Assembly (NCBI GenBank): GCA_024500155.1
Contig: CM044856.1
Span: 47,120,303-47,184,302, forward strand
Reading direction: 5' to 3'
Length of the DNA: 64,000 nucleotides
Origin: Chenopodium formosanum
Lineage: Eukaryota > Streptophyta > Magnoliopsida > Caryophyllales > Amaranthaceae
The position numbers and the translations under genes were made by a program. Positions 55,656 through 64,000 of this stretch are shown in pieces. The notes below the pieces were generated by a model. It searched no databases and was not told the DNA's origin. It saw only the letters and a program-made list of their open reading frames with translations. How positions within the stretch are numbered: position 1 is the stretch's first letter; every line of letters starts with the position of its first letter.

Positions 55656-57859
55656 AAACCTTTTCTCGTCCTCGAGCAAAGCTAAGGCAAATGAGAACAA
55701 GATGGAATTATTGAAAGCAAAAGAAACAAAATAGAAAACAAAGGGAAAGAATGTACACTAACTCATTGTCGTAGGAATCACATTCAATTTTAGCAACTAA
55801 AGACAAGCCATTTAAACCCCTAGATCGCCTTAGAGGACGAGTGATGCTCTCGTGAGGGTTTCCTAAGAGTTTCCCCCACAATTCTCAACAAAAACCAAAG
55901 CAAGGCAACAAAAGGAAAAGAAAAGAAACAGGAAAAGAGAAAACAAACACAAGCTCATATATGTACAAGAGAAAGGGACAAGTACTAATGAATGCAAACC
56001 TTTCTAAATGGACAAATATATGCAGGTTCTAAGATGTCAATGGTTGATTTAAACATAACACATGCTAAGCATAGATAACTACTTAGGACTCAATCCACCC
56101 TAGCCCCAACCAATCGGGCCATGTTCTCTCCACTAGCTTCAAATCAACCCTTAAGCTATTAGCTTCTCAAGATTCCATGAAGGAACCGGAAAAAGATAAA
56201 GAAATGAAAAACTTTGAGAAGGTAATCCCGACGTCTCAACTATGCAAACTTTTTCCATAGGTTTGAAGTCTATCTCCCTCCACCGTTATTTTGACCTAAC
56301 CCAGTAGCGTCTAAGGGTCTTTTTATTGGTAGTAATGTAAGGCTAAGGGTTAAGGCGGGGTAAAAATTTGAAATTTGGTGAAATTTCCTAAGTGAAGCAA
56401 AAAGTGCGGCCAACACTCAAAAACAAAACTCAAGAAGTCAATAAATATCAAACAAAAATACCAATAATGTCATTCCCCCAAGCTTCTTCAACACCAACAC
56501 ACAATATATAAGTAATGAAGGAACGATCTCCCCAAGATTGAACAAAGCATTGTCCCCAATGCTTAAACTAGGGAAGAAAACAAAACCATCAAAAATATTT
56601 TTGTTGTTCTTGTTTCTTTCCAATTTTTGTTCTTTTTTTTTAAAAACTTTTATTCAATGTCCTTGCCTTTTTTTTTTTTTTAACTATAGACTCTTTTTCT
56701 TGAAACATCATTTAATTTTCTTGAATTGCATCTTTCTTTTGAAACTCAACTCTAACAAAATCTCAAAGTGCTTCTTGTTTATGATCAATATTCTTAAAAC
56801 TCAAACCTCACATGCCAATGCTTCACTAACTAAAAGGGTTGGTAAACATAGGCCATTAGGTTTGTAATGTGGTTTAAACAAGAATGGGAAACATAAGGCT
56901 TAAATTGGTTAGCAAGTACGTGGATGCAAAATATAAAATAAAATTTGTAACAAAACAAAAAGAAAATTAAGAAAAATGAGAAAGAGTGCCCTTTTCCTCC
57001 CATCTTGGGAGCTATAAGTCAAAACAAGGATCAAGACATGCATAGATAAGGATCCAAATGTGCCACACAACAAAGTGATGAAGTGTAGAACAATGTTACC
57101 TCACAAGGTATTAGAACAAAGCAAATACCAACTAAGGGTGCCAAATTCACTATAAAGAGCAATACCATCTTACCACATACCCGTGAACTAGGGCTTCATA
57201 AATTCCTAAAAGTTCTTAACCCGACTACCTTAGCATGCAATATCCTAGAGTCAACCAATGACACTCTCAAATCGTGCATATGTTAACCACTTAGGAAGAA
57301 AGGCATTCAAGAGTAAACAATTCCACAAGGTATATTGTCCAATCCAAGTTAAAACAAAGATACAACACCTAATTGCCTTGATTAAAACGAAAATCTCTTT
57401 AGATTTTTCAAAAGCATGAAAAACATGGAAGTGTATATACTCAAGTGCATGGCATATATTAATCAACATCCTACCAAACATAATAGAATACCCTCCCCCC
57501 CCCCCCTCTCAAGCTTGAATGAGACCATGCTCTCAAATCATGAACAATGAAACCAAAGAGGGGAAAACAAGGAGAAATTAATCCAACATTACCAACACAT
57601 GATCTTCAAGTCACAATGAGTAAGTGAGAGAGAAAAAAAAAAGGATATTATCGGATATGGGGAAAATGCAAAATCACACAAAACCCCGAAATAACCTTAC
57701 AGGATCCACAATCTCTACAAATAAGGCTTGAACTCTACATTATAGGTAAGTTGAGGCACATTTTGATTCCTTGATTCTTGGTCATCACCAATGCACTAGA
57801 GTATATCAAGCTATGTACCTAGCAAGGAACACAAACACGTCCATGAGTGAAAATCTAAT
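55656..57859 (-). other. Non-coding internal region of family A copy 2
   Basis: It corresponds to 4343-6536 of copy 1, reversed, with many indels. Open frames are short and compositional. A run of C at 57490-57508 marks a simple-sequence expansion. Confidence 0.6.
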
Positions 57860-58704
57860 CTAAAAAGAAAAGAAAATGAAAGCAATAAAACACGGGTTAC
57901 TTCCCCCAAAGGCTTGTTTAACGTCCAAGCGAGACCGCTCTAGGAAATAATAATTCAACGCACGCAAGAGTTTGTCAAATGCACTACTACACATTTCATG
58001 GGGATGTAAATAGGCAAATGACGAAATAAGAACATGCAACAAAATCATTGCACGCAAGTGAAGAGAGAGATACCAAAAGAAAGAAGAAGAAGGATCGAAA
58101 GGAAACTCAAGAAAGTAAGAAGTAGAAGAAGGAAAAGAAGAATGGAAAGAAAAGGCAAAAGGCAAATCCTCATCACAAAATTTTTGGTTGACAAAATTCC
58201 TCTCTTCCTCAATAATGATGGAATGAGGGACATGAAAACCATCTATAGGGGGTGGCTCCTCAATAGCTTCTTTGAGATAGGAAGGGAGAGAAATAGGGTG
58301 AGGAAGGATGTGGTCGAACCTTAGAGAAAAAGGGGTATGAGAAACGAAAAAAGGGGTAGCTACTCCCTCACCACAAGGTCTCACCTCGCCAATAAGGGCA
58401 TGAAAATCAATCGTAAAATCCTCAATGAAGGGCACTCACGATCTACACCTCCCTCAAGCTCAAATACTCCAAGGGAATCAACCTTATCCTCCTTTTCACC
58501 ATAATAGACAACCTTTCCTTCAACTATCTCAAAACCTAAGGTCCCAAAATCATGCATGAATGGAGGTAGATTCATCTCAAACTCATCTAAGTCCTAAGAA
58601 GCGTTCTCGAGAAATCATCCAATAATCTATAAGTCCTCATATGACTCTAAAAAAATATGTGGGACATTACCTCAAAAGAGTTTATATACTCATTGATTGA
58701 AGGT
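57860..58704 (-). pseudogene. Family A conserved ORF, copy 2 (N-terminus cut by H)
   Basis: Two overlapping minus frames (58575-58381 and 58435-57860) match the copy 1 ORF: MNLPPFMHDFGTLGFEIVEG, then after one frameshift DFTIDFHALIGEVRPCGEG and the end RLDVKQAFGGSNPCF. At the position of copy 1's TAA it has a Ser codon. The part upstream of 58575 includes a stop near 58595 and stretches to the H insertion. Both copies keep the C-terminal motif, which I do not recognise. Confidence 0.6.
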
Positions 58705-59191
58705 GTTTAGGGTAATTTTACCCCGCCACGTGGTCCAATCAGAGGATGACACGTGTCAGCCTCAGGATGGCCAAAAGTGGACCAATCTCTGTTTTACACG
58801 TGTCACTCCAGAAAATAAGGGAAAAAAGGCGGCCTTCGGGCCCAAATCCCGAGAAAGCCGCAAAGCGGCGCAGCCCACCACTGATTAGGGTACAGTGACC
58901 TAATCAAGGGCACAAATCCCAAAGACCCTATAAATAGGGAGATGTCCCTCTTTCGGAGAGCACGTTTTACCATTTATTACACATTTACTCTTTGATAGAG
59001 ACATCGTGAGCTTGGAATCCGAGCAGATCCCTACCTAAATTTCCGCACCTTTTTCTCCCTTCAAGTTTCTAACTTGTGCGTCGGAGGCAGAGCACTACCC
59101 AACTGGTGTCTCCGTTTGTTTTTCAGGTACAGCTCACCCCGGATCAGTCTTCGTGTTGTAACTCTCCCGAGGGACAAAAACACCTAAAACA
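58705..59191 (+). repeat. 5' LTR of element H
   Basis: 487 bp, TGTTTAGGG to CTAAAACA, with the G-box cores and TATA box (58929) as in D. The inverted CCAAT pair is damaged here. Confidence 0.9.
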
Positions 59192-59193
59192 TT

Positions 59194-59212
59194 TGGCGCC
59201 GTCTGTGCGGAG
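59194..59212 (+). other. Primer binding site of element H
   Basis: TGGCGCCGTCTGTGCGGAG follows the LTR by two bases; D has two differences. It defines the family's PBS better than D. Confidence 0.7.
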
Positions 59213-59223
59213 AGTACCTCAAG

Positions 59224-60775
59224 ATGGTTCAAGAGTCTGTACCACCCCTAACAGTCTAGGCGATGACCCAGAAGTTTTTACAAACCAGGAGGATGAGGAT
59301 CCTCAGCTCGAAACCTTTACAGCCGAGGATGGCTCGCTCAGAATCAAGAGCATCCGGCCTAGAGATATTCTAGAGCGGGGTGCCACCCAGGCGGGTCCAA
59401 GCCGACCCACTGGGCAGCCGGAAGGGGAAACCCAAACGGCCGCTGGATCAGCCCATGTCACCCGAGACGAACTCAAGAGATTCATGACAAGTTTCAAGGG
59501 TGAAATTAAAGAGCTGATCACCAAAAGCCGGGTTGGCCCAAGTAAAGGTCAGTCGGCGAAGAAGACTCCTCTAGAGAAGGGGAAGTCAGTCAGAGACCGG
59601 CAGCCCACTCCTCATCCAAAGGAGAAGGCAGCCGGGACCATTGATTGGTAAAAAATTCTCCTTCCTTGGAAGAACACCAATAACAGTCGCCGGACTCAGC
59701 AGCCGGTGAGAAGTAAAAAATTAACTCTGCAGGGAGTGCACCCTCCTTGCATGAGAGCCAGACAGGTGGTAATACCCTCCATTCTGGCCCTCACATGATT
59801 GGAGTTGTACCGTATGTGTCTACTCAGGCTTACGGACAGTATCCCTCTCACTTCATGCCGTCGACCTTCTTTGGAGGTCAGGTGGCATATCCAAATGTCC
59901 AACCATTGGACTGGCAGCTTCGTCTGCTGCGCCTGGATGAACAGCCTTCTGCGTTCACCCGAGAGATAACCGAGGCGGCCCAGCCGGCCAAGGTTATGAA
60001 TGTGTTGGTTGGTACCTATGATGGTACCACCAACCCGGAAGACCACCTTATGGCTTACACCAACCTCATGTATCTACAGGGGTTGGATCATGCAACTTGG
60101 TGTCGGTGCTTCTCGGCTACATTGAAGGGCATTTCCCAACAATGGTTTGGCAACTTGCCGGCCGGATCCATCGATAGCTGCAGGAAGCTCGCCTTCCTGT
60201 TTGCTTCCAACTTCTCAATGAACATCCCTGCTAAGAAAACAAGCCTTGATTTGAGCACTGTTAAGTAGGGAGAGAGAGAAGAGCTGCGCTCCTATGTCAG
60301 GCGGTTCAATCTGATCAGAATTCAGATTCAAGGATTGTCTGACGAGGTAGCTTTTACGGACTTCTTCAAGGGTCTGAGAGATGGGTCGACTTTTAAGTTC
60401 GACCTAGTCAGAAAAGGGATTTTCACCTTACAGCCGACCCTGAGGGAGGCGGAAAGCTACATCCAAGCTACCGACCTATGCTCGCCTGGTAACCAGTCGG
60501 ACTCTAAGAAGTCCGACAAACAGAAAGACAGCCGGTCTGCTCAGCCGGTCAAAAACAAAGAAGAGAGCAAGAAAAGAAAAGAAGTCTGGGCGGTTACTGA
60601 CTCTGACCAGCCGTCCCAGAAGAAAAAGAAAGAGTTTAAACCGTACATCCCCAAGTACGAGTTTAACAAAGACTGCAACTCCATCCTCATGGAGGTAAAG
60701 GATCGGTTGTCCATTGAGAAGCCGAATCCTATGAAGAGTTTTGTCCGGTCACGGAACAAAAATGAATTTTGTTAG
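59224..60775 (+). pseudogene. gag: gag of element H
   Basis: The ATG at 59224 matches D's start, but a one-base loss in a C run shifts the frame at once. The protein then continues in the frame of 59651 to a TAA (59649). A 94-base deletion relative to D (equivalent to 26059-26152) restores yet another frame from 59747. The capsid core (NVLVGTYDGTTNPEDHL, TLKGISQQWFGNLP) is intact. TAGs lie at 60266 and 60773, both CAG in D. The second falls inside the nucleocapsid motif (C-stop-FHEEVDHDTNDC). Confidence 0.85.
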
Positions 60776-61474
60776 TTCCATGAGGAGGTCGACCATGACA
60801 CCAACGACTGCTTCAGTCTTCAGCGGGCGTTGAACCGTCTGGCTAAAAAAGGGTTGTTGAAGTCCTACATTTCTAAGTCCCCAGTTGGGGCAAAAAAGAA
60901 AAACAAGGGTCAGTCCTCCAAGACTATCCCCCAGCCTGCTAGTAGCTCGGATACCGATAAGGAGTCGGTCTGCACAATAGCAGGCAGGTTCTCCTATGGT
61001 GGCCCTACCATCCAGGGCACCAAGAGCCATCTTCGAAAGATGGACAAGGATGATGACGAACAGGCGTTTGTAAGCACCTCCTTCCCAGACGTCTTGATTA
61101 ATGAGAAGAATAGGGGCATCGTCCGTCGTCCTCATGATGACCCGGTTGTCATTGAATGTAAGGTTGCCAACCAACTGGTTGGAAGAATCCTTATTGACAC
61201 CGGCAGCTCATCAGACATCATCAGCCTCCGGTGCTTGCAAAAGCTGAAATATAACGTCAGCAGCATGCATCCGGTCACCCACCCCTTGGTTGGTTTTGGG
61301 GGTGGGATGGTCTACCCAGCCGGAAGAATTGACTTACCCATCCGGCTGGGAGAGAAGGGCCAAGGACGACATATTGTCATCAGATTCTTGATCGTTAAGG
61401 AGTTGACTGCCTAGAACATTATCCTTGGCCGGCCGACCCTCAACGTAGCCAAGGCACTAATCATCCCATCTCTC
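60776..61474 (+). pseudogene. Protease of element H, active site present
   Basis: After the nucleocapsid tail the frame carries RILIDTGSSSDIISL (catalytic Asp at 61196-61198), GFGGGMVYPAGRI and NIILGRPTLN. A TAG at 61412 replaces a Tyr codon of D just before NIILGRP. Apart from that stop the domain looks complete. It shows what the 32-base deletion in D removed. Confidence 0.85.
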
Positions 61475-63620
61475 ATGCTCATCAAGTATGAGAGGGATGA
61501 CGGCACTGTGGGTTCCCTGAATGGGGATCAGAAGACGGCCCGAGAGTGTTATCTCTCAGCCGTCAGAGACAATGTGGCCCCAGACGGCCAGGAACCAATA
61601 GACCTTGACAATGTCAAGGATGCCGACCCTACGCCTGTCTCACCAGCAGTCGGAAAGAAAAGAAAGGCACCTCTGCTGGTGGAGGTGAAGAAAGAGAAAA
61701 AATAGCAATCACTGACCAGTGAACGGTCAGATAAGCTCCGCCCTCAACCGGCTGATGAAAGTATTGATCTCGTTCTGGATGAAAGCCGTCTGGAACGTAC
61801 TGTAAAGGTTGGGATAGTTGCTCATGCTACTTTGGGTGTAGACTTGCACCTTCTTTTGAAGGAATTCAATGACATTTTTGCCTTTGAAGTGGAAGAGATG
61901 CCAGGCGTCAACCCGGATCTTGCTGTCCACAAGGTCGCCGTGGATCCTAAAATGAAGCCCATCCAGCAAAAGAAAAGAAACCACGGTGAGAAAAGAAGTC
62001 AGACGGCAACTGCCGAAGTCAAAAAGCTGCTAGACGCCAGGTTCATCCGGCCTTGTAATTTTCCCGACTAGGTGGCCAATGTGGTCCTTGTTAAGAAACC
62101 GAATGGGACCTGGCGCATGTGTGTTGATTACACATACCTCAACAAGGCGTGTCCAAAGGACAGTTACCCGCTTCCAAAGATCGATAGTCTGGTCGACTCT
62201 ACAGCCGGTCACGCCTTGATGAGCTTTATGGATGCCTACTCCGGCTTCCATCAGATACCCATGTGGAAGAAAGATCAAGAGAAGACAACCTTCGTCACTT
62301 ATCAGGGGTTATTCTGTTATATTGTGATGTCGTTTGGCTTGAAAAATGCGCCTACAACTTTCCAACGGATGATTAATATGGTCTTCATTAATCAGATTGG
62401 GAGGAATGTCGAGGCGTACATTGATGACATGATAGTCAAATCCAAGCTAGAGACGGATCACCTTGCTGATCTCCGAGAAACATTCACCACCCTTAGGCGG
62501 CATAGGGTTATGTTTAATCCTAAGAAATGCATTTTTGGTGTTGAGTCTGGGAAGTTTCTCGGATTTCTGATTGATCAAAGGGGGATAGAGGCTAACCCTG
62601 AAAAGATACAGGCGGTGATAGACATGAAGTCACCCCATTCTGTCAAGGAAGTGCAAAGGCTCACCGGCTGTCTGGCTGCCTTGGGGTGATTTTTCAGTCG
62701 GACAGGCGACAAGTGCCTCTACTTCTTCCAAGCAATCAGGAAGAAGACCATATTTGAATGGGGGGAGGATGCTGAGGCGGCATTCCAGAGGTTGAAAGAG
62801 CATTTACATTCTCTACCTAGGTTGGTCAGTCCTTTACCTAGGGAGACGTTGTACATGTACTTAGCCGTCTCAGATCATGCCCTCAGTGTCGTTCTCCTTA
62901 CTGAGCGAGACGGCGTGCAGCTCCCAGTTTACTTCATTAGCCATGTTCTTAAAAATGCTGAACTCCGGTATTCCATGGTAGAAAAATTTGGCCTTGCTCT
63001 GTATATGGCTTTCAAAAAATTGAAGCCCTACTTTCTGGCACACTCGGTGGTGATTTACACCGACCAGCCACTCAAGCGGCCAATGTCTACCTTGGACTCA
63101 TTTGGGAGAATATTGAAATGGGCTATTGAAATGAAAAGTGTTGAAATCACTTACGAACCAAGAAAGGCAGTGAATGGCAAGGCGTTTGCCGACTTCATTG
63201 TTGAAATGACCCATCCGGTGGCTCCGGATAATCTTGATCAGGTTTAGAAAGTGTATGTATACGGGAGCTCTACTAAGAACGGTTGTGGTGCAGGCGTAAT
63301 TTACGAGTCTCCTAAAGGGGACAGATTTGAGTATGCACTACGCTTCAAATTTCAAGCCTCTAACAATGAGGCGGAATATGAAGCCCCGCTAGCCGGCATT
63401 CGCATGTGTAAGGCGGCAGGGGCCATGAAAATTGACGCCTACTCTGATTCTCAATTGGTTATTAGCCAATATGAGGGAAGCTACGAGGCTACTCATCCGG
63501 CTATGATTAAATATCTTCAGGCAGTCAAAGAAGAGACCAAGGCACTTGAGGAATTCCGGTTGAGTCAAGTGCCTAGGTCGGAAAACAACCAGGCGGATGC
63601 ATTGTCAAAGCTGGCATTTT
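61475..63620 (+). pseudogene. pol: Reverse transcriptase and dual RNase H of element H
   Basis: RT motifs match D: NVVLVKKPNGTWRMCVDY, FGLKNAPTTFQRM and YIDDMIVKSK near 62415. Stops at 61703 (TAG), 62069 (TAG, shared with D at 28463), about 62687 (TGA) and 63244 (TAG). In the archaeal-type RNase H the first catalytic Asp is changed: VYVYGSS at about 63251 against VYVDGSS in D. H could not supply that activity. Confidence 0.85.
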
Positions 63621-64000
63621 CCGCCTGCAATGATACGCCTCGGTCATTCTTTTGGGAAGTTCTTGAAAAGAGAAGCATCTATGAGGATCCCATTGGAATT
63701 CTAGACCGAAGCTCTACCTGGATGGATGGCATCCGGGCCTTCCTCTCAGACGGTACACTTCCTGATTCGCCACAGGAAGCTGCCGTCCTGAAAAAGCGAG
63801 CTGCAAGATTCGAGTTGAAAAATGGAGAACTCTTCAAGGCGGTTTTCTTAAACCTCTGTTGAAGTGTGTCACCCCTTAAAAGGGGAAGGAAGTCCTCGAA
63901 GACCTGCATGCGGGATTCTGCGCCTCCCACATAGGCGGCAAGTCCCTAGCCGTCAGAGCCAGACGACATTATTTTTGGCCCACTCTTGAGGCAGACGCCA
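63621..64000 (+). pseudogene. Integrase of element H, N-terminal part
   Basis: The frame continues through the linker to a stop near 63860, with a frameshift after NGELFKAVFL. The zinc-finger start (HAGFCASHIGG) is visible near 63908-63940 in a shifted frame. The window ends before the CxxC pair and catalytic core. Confidence 0.75.

Larger units (their letters stand above)
53223..58704 (-). mobile_element. Family A Athila-like element, copy 2 (minus strand)
   Basis: On minus: the C-terminal part of the conserved ORF (58704-57860), a non-coding region, a PPT (55655-55642) and a 3' LTR (55641-53223). The 5' half is beyond the H insertion at 58705. Comparison with copy 1 supports the LTR ends and shows which stops are private. 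Confidence 0.85.
58705..64000 (+). mobile_element. Tat element H, second copy of family D (3' end outside window)
   Basis: The LTR, PBS and gag-pol are collinear with element D, and most of gag-pol is readable in one frame (59747-63862). It is inserted in family A copy 2; the bases before it are GAAGG, and its second TSD lies outside the window. It keeps the protease active site that D has lost, but has its own stops, frameshifts and a 94-base gag deletion. Confidence 0.9.

Overview
The window is plant nuclear DNA from a repeat-dense, gene-poor region, probably of a eudicot with a large genome; I cannot name the species. I found no ordinary host gene, tRNA or rRNA. Essentially everything is LTR retrotransposon of the Ty3/Gypsy type, stacked by nested insertion and decayed by nonsense mutations, frameshifts and deletions.

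Layout: (1) 1-7894, plus strand: a non-autonomous Athila-like element (family A) with gag-derived ORFs and no pol; its 3' LTR is broken by the next insertion. (2) 7895-24840, plus: a Tat-lineage (Ogre/Retand-like) element made of two unlike parts, a B-type 5' LTR with gag-pol and a C-type 3' region with two antisense genes, a hairpin-repeat array, a PPT and a different LTR. (3) 24841-25028 and 36312-36815: pieces of another LTR, split by (4) element D, 25029-36311, plus: complete with 490-bp LTRs and a perfect TSD (TGAAT), a one-frame gag-pol on the sense strand and a multi-exon antisense gene with its own TATA box. (5) 36820-37709: a probable chromovirus LTR on the minus strand. (6) 37710-45556, minus: a heavily mutated Tat element (I) interrupted by a probable solo LTR (J, about 42129-43315). 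(7) 45557-about 50040, minus: a second Athila-like element (F), 5'-truncated. (8) about 50041-53222, minus: the 3' end of another Tat element (E). (9) 53223-58704, minus: a second family A copy, interrupted by (10) element H, 58705-64000, plus, a second copy of family D running off the window.

The sense genes are a standard retrotransposon set: gag, aspartic protease, reverse transcriptase, RNase H and integrase. The less ordinary content lies elsewhere. The Tat elements carry intron-containing genes on the strand opposite gag-pol: a plant-mobile-domain-like gene, a DUF7745-like gene and a putative-gypsy-type-transposon-domain gene with a coiled-coil tail. Several LTR families carry a private short palindromic word clustered upstream of the LTR TATA box. 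In the B, C and E types the same word recurs inside the element, in C and E around the antisense genes. Three Tat elements (C, D, E) carry arrays of stem-loops in the 3' non-coding part whose stems change by compensating substitutions.

My main hypothesis is a family-specific self-recognition system: an element-encoded accessory protein acting through private motifs in the same element's promoters, in the manner known for VANC proteins of Arabidopsis VANDAL transposons. This is inference from layout; no binding or expression is shown. Protein family names come from motif recognition by eye, without database searches.
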